DNA of 64,000 bases. Origin: Acanthopleura granulata (Eukaryota > Mollusca > Polyplacophora > Chitonida > Chitonidae). The notes beneath the pieces were generated by a model, which did no database searches, was not told the DNA's origin, and saw only the letters and a list, made by a program, of their open reading frames with translations. Every line of letters starts with the position of its first letter. The first letter of the stretch is position 1. Of this stretch, positions 9,881 through 23,160 are shown piece after piece. A program made the translations under genes and the position numbers. Location: contig JABBOT010000001.1 in assembly GCA_016165875.1 (NCBI GenBank), forward strand, positions 45,126,847 to 45,190,846. Reading direction: 5' to 3'.

Positions 9881-12783
9881 CTGAAACATTATAGATGATG
9901 AGGATATAGAGAAACATGAGAGTACAACACCTGGTGATTTACCATGCAAAAACAACAAGCACACCTGGGTTTCTAAATCTGCTAATAATCAGCAACTTTA
10001 ACATTCTCTGGAAAGATTACTGTGATGGTGAGCCATAGAAACTATAAGAAAGGTGTTTAGAAAAATGCACAATAAAACTGTTCGTATGACAAAGCTTTGA
10101 AAAAAGTATGATGGTTGATATGGTTTCACTGGCTTTAACAGCATTTTAGTTTCTTATCAAATATACGTTACTAATTTTAAAAAATGTATACTTTTCTTAC
10201 AATGTCTTAACATTTGACAGATGTTACAAAGACCTATTCTTGAAGAAAACAGAGATGTATTATACAACTATGATGTATGACGAATATGGATATGTTGCAA
10301 GCAAGATCTCTGGTGATTCCATCATGCTTTATGTACAGGCAAAGCAAAAAACCAAGTCAAGCTAGGATTATCCCACGATCATGGAGAAGCCAATCAGGTG
10401 TACAGTGCTTCAAGATATTCTCAAAGTACATGTAACTCAATTCTTTGCTGATTTTGCTTCAAAAATTTATGGCTCCTGCCATGTCTATTAAAAAGCCCGC
10501 TTGCATCAAGCAGATCTGCCACAAACCAATAGCTGATCAAATTCAGTTTCGAACTTTGCAAAGGTAAATGTAATCAATTAAACAATGTGTCATAATCACA
10601 ACTGTTACATTAACTCTTTCCCTTATAATAAACAGGACGGTAAACTTCTTCCCAAGACAGATTTTGCACAAATCAATATTTAACAAATTCGATTTCAGTC
10701 TTTGCAAAAGTACTCAATTACTGCATATAATATTGCAACAACTGTCATAATAAAAAATATACAACAATAAAACTAATACTGGCATAAGTTTTAACAATAC
10801 TTGCATCATGTTGACAAACTAATGCATCTTTTATATCATCATGTATTTCAAAAACACATATTTATTATTAATATTTATTCTTCTCTTTGTCAAATTTAAA
10901 AATATACTTTTACAAAAATATTTATTTATTAGTAGTATTTTCAATTCTATTGTCATTTGATGTAGATGAATGTAACCCATCTGTGCACTTCTCTGGCTTT
11001 GTCTGTGCCCCCACACCACTTTGTTTGGACTCAATGGAGTCTGGTCTCTAAATAAAGAAATAAAATCTTTGCACAAGTCTTAAGAAAAAGTTACTGTAAT
11101 TATTATCAAGAACCCCTCACCCTGACATACACAAAGTGGCAATATCAGTCCATGGCATTATATCAAGCATTTCTAAACCTTCAGTTGTCATAATACTATT
11201 CAAATAATGACATTATCTTTCTTATGACTGTTCTGATGCTGTTCTTACCATTGCATTATGTAATACTACAAGTATTTCCATATAACACCAATGTTTTATC
11301 ACCTAGGTTGTGTGCTATCAAAATCATTCAGGGACTAAAAAATTCACTCCCATAATGCTTAAAAAAATAGGCTTCTTATTAAAAATTCAAGTTGTCTTTG
11401 AATTGGATCACACTTAAATGCTCATTTTGACTATGGAAAATTATTCACCTCTGGGCAAATATAGATTAAGAAAGAATATTTCCTATCTCCAGAGGCTAAT
11501 GGTGCTACTTAACACGTCTGCCATACTTCCATGCTATCATACTGAACCATATGTGAAGATCAAGCAATGTGTGTATAATACAGCCTTGAAAATGGCACAG
11601 TATAATGTAGACAGTGTTTGTGCCCTGCTGCACACCATAAAACATGCGTCTGCAGACCTAAATATCCCCATCACCTTGCTATTTTCTGCTACAAAAAGTG
11701 GGATACTATACCCAAGGAGTAGTAAAAAATATTTTCACTGAGAATCAGGCTTACATCTTTAAGGTAGATTCAAAACTTGAAAACTATCTTAGTTTTCTTA
11801 CATATATGTATGTTAGAGCTGGAATACTTTAATACATGTAAATTTGTAAGAGCTGAAGCAGAGCTACTGTACACCAAGTTTTCAGGGCATGGTTGAAATG
11901 TCTTTTGTGCTTTGACCTTCCGCTTCATTCCTGAACTGATAAGTGCATAAGTTGTAGAAACTTTATGTTTGTTATTTTAAAGTTTAATTATTGTCAGCAA
12001 GTAACTCTGGAACTTTTGATGAACACGGTTTTTTATTATCCAACACACTCCACATGTACCAAGGTGGAGACGCCATTGTTTTTGTGGTCATGCTGTCAAA
12101 TACCTTATAAGCGAAATGTTACCATAGCTTTGGATCCATGCAAGTACCTCTGGATTTCAGGCTGTAGACAAATTGCTAAACCAATATAGAGATGAATAAC
12201 ATCATCTCATGTATTTGCCTATGCTTTTAATCATATGAAAATTAAATCACTTAATGCCAAGCATATAGGCCAGAGTAACAACTTTTACACTGTTGCAAGC
12301 AACACTGAGCAACACTAAATGGATAAACAGTTACACATATGTAATATGCTTGTACAGACTGTTGGAACTATGCATAGTAACCAATTTCATAGTGTAATCT
12401 GAAAAATGTAGTTTATTCATTTTGATCATGTTGTACCTTGCTGATGCTGTCAGTGCTTTTCACACACAGAGTTGTGGCCCTTGGTTCATGTAATGTAAGT
12501 AGGCCTGCAGACACTGGAGTGCTGACAAAATGGTGAATTGCTATACTTGCATTCCAAATGTATTACTGTATGTTACCCTGATATTTACCAGGCCTGTGCT
12601 CCTCTACTGCCTTAGTATAATGTCATGAAAATGTTTTTTTTTTCAGTTTGTGTATTAGCAATGAAGAAGAGCTATTTGAGTTAGCAGTTAAATACTGTTT
12701 CAGATAGCAGTTAATATATTATAATCTTGAGATTGTCTCTGGATAGGTCACCAGAGTGCAATTTTCCCACATCCTTATGATCA

Positions 12784-12870
12784 GGAATGCAGTGGGACCC
12801 TAACTGAATGTAGTGGGACCCTACCTGAATGTAGTGGGACCCTACCTGAATGCAGTGGTACCCTACCTAA
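12784..12870 (+). repeat. 21-bp minisatellite, about 4 copies
   Basis: The unit TGAATGTAGTGGGACCCTACC repeats directly with minor changes, for example TGCAGTGGTACC in the last copy. Confidence 0.9.
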
Positions 12871-15800
12871 ATATTTTCACCAATGAAATCATATGCTATA
12901 TACATGCATTTCATATTTTAATAGCTGTTTCAGTTATCAGTTGTGTTTCCTATACTTATGTTCAACTTTAAAGAAAGTTACAAGATAACTAGTATTCTTT
13001 AGGTCTCATTGTTCAAGTTCCATTATTAGCATAATTATTATGGTTAAGGGAAACTACAACCCAACTGGAGAATATACCAGTGGGAACAAAACACATGTAA
13101 TAGTAACAGTGTAATTCTTTCACAATGTATTTTTATTAAAGTGATATTAATTGTGCTTCATAATAACGGTAATGTTCGTACTGTTGCATTCAAAGTATGA
13201 TGGCATGTAGTTGCCTCATGTCATGCTATATGAAGTAACACATGCACTAAGTGTGCTCTTCATGCTATATGAAGCAATACAAGTCTCTTTGCAATATGGA
13301 ATATGATGTACCAGTAAGACATTTGTCCTGTATATTCACAGGATTTTGAACATGCGCTATAAACAAACTCCACATTTCAACCTGAAGAAGTAGCTGTTGG
13401 GCTTAATTCTGGATTTAATTTACACCTCTTGCACAAATGTGGCAGAAAATAAAATGCTGCAATTTTGAAGGCAAAGTCAGTTCAATTATTAGGAATAACA
13501 CTACTTGTGTTTTGCAAGCTCAACTACTACATGTACATGTAAGAAAACCTAAAAAGATTCCTCCATATAGTACATGAACTATTTTGAGACCATTTTCACA
13601 GGAAAACTTCTTTCATTCTTTGCAGATGTCTCATTATATATGTATTTTTTGTTCAGTCAACCAGAAGCAAGTTTCACACAAACCTACAGAGATTGGTTTT
13701 AATTACAATTACGAACTGTCCTAAAACCCTTCAGAATAATTTTAAGAAAACTTCTTTTTATTGCGTCATGGTTTAACTTTACTGATAGTTAACTGAAGTT
13801 TGTTTATTCCACTCTATTTTTGGCGGGCAGAATGATCTCTTCATTAATGACCATTTCATGGCTATTTTTTGTGGTATCCAGTTGTATGTGAGTTAGCCAA
13901 ACAACAGTTCAAGACAACATGTCATTTCATGCCATCCCAAACAGATCATTCAGGAGGCCATACACTACTAAAAACACACACATTCACAGTTACTTCACAG
14001 CTTTCAAAGAATGACTTAATTCAAATGCCAAAATACAACACATGACTTCCCACAGAACCAGTGTATTACTTCGACTGTGAAAAAGTGAAATGCTAGAGTG
14101 ATGCTCAGTGAAACTGCAACAAAAACACGAAGACAAACAGCCTACACAAACAGCAAAAAACTTGAACAAGGAAGCAAGGCTTGGTTTTCATTGCTGCTGC
14201 CATTCCAAACTACATGTTTACCTGCGAAGTAAGGCCCAGAACTCAAACTGAACAGTCCCGGACTGCTTCAATCTGGGAAACGATCAATAGCCAATGTTCT
14301 TTAAACGTGCTCAGAACACAGAAAAAAACAAAAATGGGACAAACGAACGGAAGACACAGGGAAGGAAGAGCAGAAAAAAAACCCTGAAAGAAACAAAAAA
14401 TATCAACACAGGAAAGACATATGCGCTTATAACCAACCTAAACAGGTGTAAAAAGCATTTCAATAAATCATAGAGGTTATACACATGTATATGTACATAC
14501 ATGCATTTGTCTGGGATGAAGGGTTTCTCTGGTGTAATAAGACTAACATCCCCACAAAATGACGACTGTACTTCAATGAGTTTGGAACCAGTACTCAAAT
14601 GTTAACTCATCACTGTTCAGATAGCATGATGGATATTTGAAGCAGATGTTCTCTTGGGTTTTGTTCCTGTACAGCGGCTTCACTGCCAACAGATGCTCTA
14701 ATTCATCATCAGTATACAGTTAGGAGAGCATCCCCTCCCCTCCCTTTTCTCTTCTCTGCCTAACTGCTGTCCCCCCCCTCCCCCCATACAGAAATCCTCT
14801 CCATCTCTCTCTTCATCTCCAGTTGCCTGCCGCCTGTGATTGCTGCACCTCAGCAGGAGGCAGCAAACCTTAGCCCATCTCATCACCTCCACACAGATCC
14901 TTCCACCAATATACAATAAACATACACCTGGGATTTATTATCCAAACAAATTCTTCAGATAAGTAGCAATTTCCGAACTATTTATGCCCTAGTGGGACAA
15001 GACTGTTTAGCTGAAAATCTGCTAATTGATTCATCAGAAAACAAAACTGCATCCATCAATCCTTACTGCACCCAAGGAAGGTCCATGGCCAAGGAATGTG
15101 GGGTTGTGCTGTGCCCATAATACTTTCTGTATCACCAAGTCATCTATACAAGCTGTATATTATTTTTAACTTGCCTTCCATCAAGACCTGTTATCTTTTA
15201 ACTATTAACAGGGCCAGCTGTCAAAACAGATTTCCATTTCACTGATTCTCCATATCTTACATTAGCTATGACATATACTGATGGTGTAAGGGACAAAAGC
15301 AGATTTCTAAACCTTCTGGCAAGTGGTATAAAATTTATAGGCTATGCTGTATCTATGGAGTAAAGCTTTCACAGAAAGTATGTAATCTGTACACACTTAT
15401 GTCTACATTTTACACATGTTTACAAACAGACACCATATGGAAGGTAAACAAATGTCTTATGGGATGATGGGTTGGTCTGGGGCTGAAGTCAAACAGGGTA
15501 TAAATGTATTTATACATATCTATATCGGGAGACTAAAGTACTAATGCCAAGTTTAGCTGTGTATAACACTGGTTAACTGGCCCTGTGGCAGTCATTACTG
15601 TAAACTTTCTGCTTATAGTCTGGCCTGGACCCAAATGGCTGTAGAGCCATGACCCTCTCAACCCACAAGGGCATCCGTAATGACAAGAATCCACACTATA
15701 TCTACCATACAGTTTTCAATTGCTGGAACCAGCAAAGTTGGCAAACACTACAAATCACGCAGGAGATGGCAAATGAAAAGGCTGTCAACATGGGAAGCAA

Positions 15801-16025
15801 AAAGCTACAGCCAAAACGCTGTGCTTTGTTGGCATTCCAATAAGACCCTTTCTGAGTACAGACCAGCTTTTTCAAGACTTGAAAGGAGCAATTTGAAAAT
15901 TGCCTTCCAGATAAATGAGGTAGACTGCACGTTGAGTTTGCTTGAGCGGCCATGTGATTTGCACATGGGAAAAAAAAGGAGCTACATTTCCACTCCAATT
16001 CCTAATCAAGCGGGTGAGAAAAGGG

Positions 16026-16075
16026 CAATTGGGCCAAAATGATATTAATCCTGGGGTTTCTTCAGCGCCCAATTG
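16026..16075. promoter_or_regulatory. candidate intronic regulatory element
   Basis: Perfect 9-base inverted arms CAATTGGGC (16026-16034) and GCCCAATTG (16067-16075) flank a loop containing TTAATCC, the core recognised by Otx/Pitx/Gsc-type homeodomains. The surrounding 15.6-16.3 kb has higher G+C and fewer stop codons on both strands than the intron around it. This suggests constrained noncoding DNA, but function is unproven. Confidence 0.25.
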
Positions 16076-18137
16076 GCTGACTAATTCCATCATTTGTGTA
16101 TCCAATAAGGGGTGTATGGCTCACACTGCATGTCTGTGGACAGTGTGAACATTAGAATAGACAGATGGCTAGAACACAGAGGTTCAGCATGACTACATCT
16201 AATCACTGTACTACAAAACTTTTGCTGTTTATCTAATACCTGGCTCCCAACATCTTTCCCAGGCAGGTCTTCGCTAAAGATCATAGAAATAAATTCATTT
16301 CTGATCACATGTCTCCAGTCAACTTAAGCAACATTCAATATGCTTGCTTTGGACATCACAATTACCCAGTTCGGGGGCAATCGCAGACCGAAATTGTAAT
16401 ATGAGGTCATTTGAAAGGATGGTCTGCAAGAGATCAAGACACATATGAATAATTATTAGAATCACTAAAATATTACCACCTCCCCAACAATCAGTGTCAA
16501 TAAACAGATCATTATTCTTTTTTTTTTAAATTTTATTTTGTTTTCACCTACATTTGGCAAGTTACCACTAACATTTTAGCATAGATGTGTACACTAATGG
16601 TGTACCTTGGTAATCAGCAATTAAATTGTACACCCTTTATCTAATTGAATTCATAATGAGCACTGTAATCATCCATTATGAACAATGAAAGGTTAATAAT
16701 CGGTACTCCATTTTAGCAGAAATTTAGCCAGATCCCTCTGCAGGATTGTGTAAGACCAGGTCATGGGAAGGCCTGTCACTTTGCTCTGGACTTCTCAGTC
16801 TGAGACGAGTGTAATAACCAGTCAGTAACTGATACGTGAGGACAAATAATGGGTCTTCAAGTTAAACACTACTTATAAAGTCTTGATAAACCTATTGTCT
16901 GTGTCATAGTCAGTTAGGACCAATGCTGTCTGAATGTAACAAAGCCTTCTGGATTTGTGCAGGCTTTTCCCCATTTTAACTCACATGTATTCCTTTCACT
17001 AATGTTAAATGTGGGCAAAGGAAATGTTTACCATACATGTACCTCCCTATATCAGATAAAACATAGATTTTGCACCTTGTAAGATTTGAATGATCTCAAA
17101 ATAATATTTCACTGTTCAGATTTGATCAACATAGCTCCACAGCTTCAGCCTCCCAGCTGTCTGTGCAGCCACAAGAATAATGTTTGAGCGTTGTTCGTGA
17201 TACTGTAACCATACCTCCATGTCTCAATATGTCTCGAACTCTCTTTGTCAACTATGATTAAAATGGATTTTTGTAATCCCGGCTTCCACAGTTGCCAAAG
17301 CTAACACTGGCCTAGTTCAGACTATACTCACACATGCTTAAAACCTTAATGGGCCCTATGCTAAGGACAGCTACAACTCTGTCCTCTCAGACTCAACTTA
17401 TTAAGCATCAGTACCCATCGGTATTTCCTGAACTAACATATCCAGCTAAACATGTAGAGAATATCTACATGTGTATCGGAAACATATTTGAATTTGACAT
17501 CTAGGGTTGATATGGTGGGGATTTGCTTGGGTTTGTGGAGTGCAGGTTTGAGCCCTTTCATATTGATTCAGAGGGAGAGGGGGAGGGAGGGAGGGAAGGG
17601 GGGGGTGGGGTAGATTGAGGCACATGGCCAACACATGTACTGTTGCAGAGGGGGCAAATATCCACGACAAACAGAAGAGGACTACAAATACTAGGCATAC
17701 TGAGTACACAATCAATACAAGTTAAGGTTCCGTCAGTTGGATTAAACTGGGGCTTAGAGACAGGTACATGTTTTGTTGCAGATACATGTTTTGTTGCAGG
17801 TAGATGTCTGTACCTATATCTACATCAATATGGTCATGGAAGTTGTCCCATGTCTTAATATACAGACAATATTTTGACAGCATGACGAATGACAAAATAA
17901 ATATTTGCACAGTTGGTACTGATATTAGAAAATATTTTTGTACATTTTCATGTTCAGCCTAACGACACTGAAAAACAAATTCTGTCTTCGGAAGTCAAAT
18001 ATCTGTATTTTGTTCTTTCTGACAAGCAGACAGCACAATTGATCATTGCTGGAAGTATACAGTTCAGTTGTGATCAGTGATTAATTCATAAAATAATTCA
18101 CTGGATGCCATTGCTCCTCAAACACCTACCCAATTAA

Positions 18138-18992
18138 AAGAAAAGAACACATTTATACAACCTATACCTTACAAGAAAGAGCTTTACTTGTAAATCTCAA
18201 TTTTCTGGTGGAAGTGCTTGTTATTTGAGTATTTAATAGTTAAACATCCAAGACTGGGAAGCCTTTTTAGGCCGTTTATGTCATTGTGGTTGGCTTTGCA
18301 AAGTAGTTCTTCTATCTTTGAAGGTAAAAAAAAATCATGTAGATAACATAATGGAGGGCTTCAGTGGGGACCCCAGCTCTAGTTCTGATGATAGTGAATG
18401 TAACTTCGGCTGACAAGGCTACCAGTTTGAATCGCAGAGGAGTGAGGCTGACAGCAGTAGTTCGACCAACCACACATCAAGTTCCAGTGAGTGGGAACCG
18501 GGATTTCTGGCTTTGACAGGGGCAATTTGTGAGAGGACTGGTTGCACTCTCTTCAGGACATCGCAATTCAGACACATTTTGGCATCCTGCAGCCACGCAT
18601 GTAGGCATGATGTGGCCCTCTAGTACATCTCAAACTCTTCCTTTTTAGAGTTGGCCTTAAGAGAACTTAAAATCCACGACCATCATGATGTACGAACATA
18701 TTTAACTGAGACTGTAAATGCACGTTAATTATATGGGAGGAGTAAAACTTTAAGCACGGTGACGTCACAATGAATATTCAAGAGGAGGAAAGGAGGATTT
18801 TCATTGGACAAGCCTGAAACATGGCAGGATATTTTATGTGCCCCGAATAGGTGGATTTTGTACAAAATGACAGTGCTTAAAATGTTTGTCTCTTTTACGA
18901 AACCTTTAAAAAATGTAAAAAAAATTGTTTTCCACACAGTCTGTATAGCTGTATATTTAAGGTGTAGGTTGCATAAATGTGTTCTTGAGCTT
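18138..18992 (-). mobile_element. THAP-carrying TIR transposon, copy A (Kolobok-like)
   Basis: A non-autonomous DNA transposon copy of about 0.85 kb, largely collinear with the reverse complement of copy B (47247-48062). The left end is TTAA (18134-18137) followed by AAGAAAAGAACACATTTATA. The right end carries the inverted partner GGTGTAGGTTGCATAAATGT followed by GTTCTT, but its last bases are altered and it lacks a clean TTAA (CAAA at 18993). Compared with copy B it has an extra segment of about 70 bases near 18433-18505. Strand is given by the THAP-like ORF. Terminal repeats, TTAA and THAP together fit the Kolobok superfamily; piggyBac shares TTAA but lacks THAP, and P elements have THAP but 8-bp duplications. 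Confidence 0.85.
18477..18608 (-). pseudogene. THAP-domain relic in copy A (frameshifted)
   Basis: The frame opens MPTCVAAGCQNVSELRCPEE, the N-terminal part of a THAP zinc finger (M-P-x-C-x4-C, then N). Relative to copy B it has lost a few bases after that point, so the reading frame departs from the conserved sFHrfP segment and stops after 43 codons. It is a dead fragment of a transposase DNA-binding domain. Confidence 0.75.
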
Positions 18993-19063
18993 CAAAATAT
19001 TTCTCTTGAGAGCCTAAAACTTTAGTCTTTTTCTTCAAAGCATGTAACTGTTAATGCCATCTT

Positions 19064-19138
19064 TCGGAATTGTGTGAGACATAATGGGAATCTCACGGAA
19101 TTGTGTGAGACATATGGCAATCTCACAGAACTGTGCCA
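19064..19138 (+). repeat. short tandem repeat, about 30 bp, 2.5 copies
   Basis: The units GGAATTGTGTGAGACATA and ATGGGAATCTCAC recur directly, each containing the small inverted pair GTGAGA/TCTCAC. Confidence 0.75.
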
Positions 19139-21247
19139 AGCTTATTATAAACTTTGTCTTTTCAAAGTGACCAATACCAACAGGAGTCTGAAGGTGTTAA
19201 TCTTTTGTATGTAGCTCGAGTTTGCGGTTCAGCAGAAGACAGATGCACTTTGGTTGGTTTGAGGGTAATTAATAATGACCTGTCTTTTCTGACATCATCT
19301 ATCATTGTTCCATTATTGTTTAAATAACACTGTAGATGACTTGTCTGCTTCATGTTGTATTGACATTACAAACAAGGTTTGGCAGATGCAATTCTAGTTT
19401 GTTTTTTCAAAGAAATAGCTGAAGTGGTTTCCACGACCCTAGATAAAGATAAACCTTCAAGTGACAGATCTCTTTAAACTCCCAAATACGCCTTGGCAGG
19501 AATGTATGGGAAACATGTCATGTTCTGAGGGAGATTTGAGCACGTCTTTCCCACCTGATTGTACCTCTTGTTACAAAACAAACCACGAACCCATGCAGAC
19601 ACTATATTTTCTTGTTGAGAACATATTTTTTCCATACACTCAACAGTTCTAGATTTATATTCTGCACTAATGTATACAATAAATGTATCTCTTTATTAAC
19701 TTTTCACAACAGAATTTATACATCTGTAATTATTGTTTTCAACAAAGCATATAACAACTACATGGCAAGTTCATTTTGTTACTTATCCATATGTACGTCT
19801 ATTTTCAACAGCTGCACAGGCGTACAATATTTTCTTCGTAACAAATAATTAGCAAAGGATATTATTTCAGCAGTTTACCTTTCTGAGTAGAGTTTGATGA
19901 CCAAATCAGCACATAAAGGGCAAGTGATCAGATTTAGAGCAATATATAGAAATATTACCGAGCCAGCTGAAGGTTAGTAAAACAATAAGTTTAGTACCAT
20001 CTGTAAAACAAAGACTTTAACGTTTTGTTGCCCAATTTGTGCTGAGGAACACTAGGTTGAAGGGGAAATGTGAAAGGACATGGCATATGAAAGTGACTTA
20101 TTAAGGGGGTAATTTGGTCTCATTAATTCTTAGCCTGCAAGGGTGGTTGTATGACAGTTTTGTTGGTACAAATAGTGGCAACGATTTTCAGTGTGAACTG
20201 TATAACTTTTCCTTGCCCTGAGGGTTAGCGAGGGTGTGGCTTTGCTGGCTACCACCAAGATTATAGTACTGAAGTACAACTGTTTTTTCAAATTATAGAA
20301 TTACACAACCATTCTGTACCATGGGTAAGCTCTTTTAAAAAACAAAAAGGTAGCCTGGCTACATAATGATATAAACGTCAGGAGATTAGCTGATAAAAAT
20401 TGGTGATCATCAGATTCTTGGTGATTTAAACCACAGAAAATCTTTTATGACCATCAGCCATATTATTTTTTGAATGTGAACACCGAGTTATTAACAATGT
20501 ACGACCTTGTCATGAGAGATGAGCAGGCACTTGTTCTCTTTTTCACCCAAAAAATGCTTAACCTTACAAATCGTTGTTCAGATTCTCTCCTAGATGTTTG
20601 GATTTGATTTGATCTGACTGACTGCATGGTGTTAAATAAGGTACTCAGGAATAGTTAATCCTTTGGAAGTCAAATATTGTTCAACTACACTGTATTTTGT
20701 TCATAGCCATCTACGCAGTGTCAGTTCGACTTCAGTTTGAAATCGTTGCAGTGCACATTTCTGACACAATCACTAACACCTCTTTCTACACAAATAATAG
20801 GACTGGTGACGTGCAAAAGAGTAGCAAAATGAATTTTCACGTTGTCAAAATTCCAACCATTATAAAACCCATGACAGACTTAATTCCTGTGTTGAAATAA
20901 CTGCCTGTAAACCTTTAATGTTAATATATAATTACAACGCATGTCCAGTCAACAGATATTTAGAATTCTGTTTGCAACTGCTGGAATAAAATTCATTTCC
21001 TACTCTGGCAATGAAAGCTAGTGGGAAAAAGGAAATAGTATCAGTCTTGACAAATCCTTTATCAGGATCTGATTGAACCATGATAACACCACCTCAGATT
21101 GAAATCCAGATATGGTTAACATACTAATTCACTTCACAGCTTCTTACTGGATTCATCCTAAAATGAAGGTATACATGGTCAGCATCCGTGGAGGCAATGT
21201 ACATACAAAGGAAATTTGTGCAAGACTGCATGAAAGGTTACACTTAC

Positions 21248-21657
21248 TTGTATAGAACACAGGCTAAGATGATGACCGCCAAGCCGACAGCAGAACAACA
21301 TATACAGACGATGACGAGTTTGCAGGAATGGCTGCAGCTGAGGGAGGAGAGCACCGTAGCCTTGACCAGGTTAGCACCGGCTATGTCAATGTTGCACCGG
21401 CGTGCCAGGTGAAATTTTACATCCCGCCAATGTGGTCCTATACAACTCCAGTTCACCTTTTCCAACAGCTTTCTTTGTGCCCATGGTGGCGGGCAAGGGA
21501 ATTTCTCCCAGTATCCCAGTATAAGTTCCTTGTCATTGTGGATGCTGAACGGGTTTTCATTTAAAACAGCTGGGAACTTTTTGCAACACTGACTGCGGTG
21601 ACTTGGGTCAACTGGTATAGACATCATCCTTTCTCCAGTATAACGAGAGGGAAAATC
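21248..21657 (-). CDS. single-pass membrane protein, exon 2 (ectodomain and membrane helix)
   Basis: This 410 bp exon encodes residues 28-163 plus two bases of codon 164. It lies between an excellent acceptor (TTGTGTCTTCTCTTTAG) and a donor (TACAA|GTAAGTG). The ectodomain begins DFPSRYTGER and has cysteines at residues 51, 52, 82, 99, 115, 135 and 139, and one N-glycosylation sequon, NWS at residue 96. Tryptophan/proline-rich blocks include GYWEKFPCPPPW. Residues 141-161 (LVIVCICCSAVGLAVIILACV) form a single hydrophobic helix with a juxtamembrane cysteine cluster that could be palmitoylated. The layout recalls Shisa-like, VOPP1 and WBP1 proteins, which also have a small Cys-rich ectodomain and a PPxY tail, but the cysteine spacing does not match what I know of them. 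Family unknown. Confidence 0.88.
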
Positions 21658-21759
21658 CTAAAGAGAAGACACAATTTTACTACACAATGAATTGATTTGA
21701 AAGAGCTATTTTTAAAAGCATTGGATTATGCAATATTTATATAGATACAAATACTGTCA

Positions 21760-22740
21760 TGACCAGAGTCTCTGATGAGACAGTACCTTTAGTGGTTGGG
21801 ACCAAATTATCACAAATTCAGTTGCAAAGTTATGTATGTATAACCTATGATGGACAATCAAAACCGAAAGTCAATAAATGTGTATTACGAAATATGTTTC
21901 TTAATTCACTTAATTCTACCCAGTTTTGTTGAATTTCGACCAAAAACTAAAACACTAGTATCATTTTGAAAGAAATGTGAACATATGCTGGATGATCAGA
22001 GAAACAGAGTGACAACCGATCACTGACATGGAATACTGATACTGTGAATTCTGAATCTTGATGTAGTCTATATTGTACACTTGAACCAAGTTTCACTGAA
22101 AGCACACAAAAACTGTAGGATGATTAGCACTTTAAAAGATATGTTAAGATATACTGGATAACAGACAGACAGATGGACAATTGAGCATCGAAATGGAAAA
22201 TCGATACTATGCATTTTGTATCCTGATGTACATGTAGTCTACACATGAATCAAGTTTCTCTGAAATCATGCAAAAACTGAAGGAATAGTAGTGTTTTTTA
22301 AAGAAATGTAAACATCGTGAATGAGCAGACAGACAGAGAAACAACCAATCATTGAAATGAATATTATGAATTATGTATCTTGTAGTCTACACCTGAACCA
22401 AATTTTGCTGAAATTGGACAAAAGTTGAAGAGGGGGTAGTATGTTGAAAGATTTGTAAACATATACTTGATGAACAGACAGACAGAAAACCAATCAATGG
22501 AATGAAAAATCGATACTATGAATTATGTAGCTGACACTTAAACCAAGTTCGACGCTTAATGTTTAATGCTTGATGCAAGTTTAAAAAGTTTGATGAAACA
22601 CGGCAGATGAATGGACAGACAAGACGGACAAGCGAACACCAAAATGGAAAATTGATGCTAAGAATTATGTATCTTGATGTAGTCTGCACTTGAACCAAGA
22701 TTCAGGACGGAAAGAGAGACAGACAGACATAAGGATTAGT
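21760..22740 (+). repeat. satellite module 1 (leader plus degenerate units of about 170 bp)
   Basis: A leader beginning GACCAGAGTCTCTGATGAGACAG is followed by about five degenerate units. Each runs through GAACAGACAGACAGA, a GAAATGGAAAATCGATACTA-like phrase, ATGTATCTTGATGTAGTCTA, then ACTTGAACCAAGTTTCACTG. It matches module 2 at 27.5-28.4 kb in the same order and orientation. Confidence 0.85.
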
Positions 22741-23030
22741 GGTCTACCCTTATGATCTGAAAATTGACAAATAAATGTCAATATAATTACATATATCTCA
22801 AGTAAAGAAGACAATTGTTAATTGAATTCATACATCCACATGTGCGCATACCTTGCAAAGTTTCCTAAACAAGCAAAACATAAGAAATCAAAATAAAGTG
22901 ACTTTGGCTTCATTATACATGAAGGCATGTACTTGGAAATTGAGTGTTCACACTGGTCTGGGTATTAGTACCTAGTGTTAACAGAAAAGGCCACAAATTG
23001 TATCGATAGAGAATCCCATTTAAAGTAAAA

Positions 23031-23160
23031 AAAAATTGCCTCTTTTTATTTTTGATAAACACATCATAAAAAATGCCTATGTACATTTAAGTTTGTATAC
23101 ATCCCTTTTATGAAATAACTTTGGTCATACTTTTCATTGTCTTTTCTTCTAAAGAAAACC
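23031..23160 (+). repeat. dispersed repeat fragment, paired with 54900-55010
   Basis: ATGCCTATGTACATTTAAGT through CATTGTCTTTTCTT is clearly similar to the segment at 54.9 kb (ATGCCTATGCCCATTCAGGT through TTGTCTTTTCTT). Identity of the element is unknown. Confidence 0.6.

Larger units (their letters stand above)
9881..21247 (-). other. intron 2 of the membrane-protein gene
   Basis: An 11.4 kb GT-AG intron (donor GTAAGTG). It carries a 21-bp repeat at 12784, C- and G-rich tracts near 14.77 and 17.59 kb, a TAATCC-containing inverted repeat at 16.03 kb, and transposon copy A at 18.14-18.99 kb. The rest is CpG-poor A+T-rich sequence in which I see no gene; the open frames at 11418-11741 and 14181-16308 lack domains and splice support. 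Confidence 0.75.

Noticed and set aside
11418..11741. 107-codon plus-strand frame in intron 2
   Set aside because: No recognisable domain, no splice-site context, composition like the surrounding intron.
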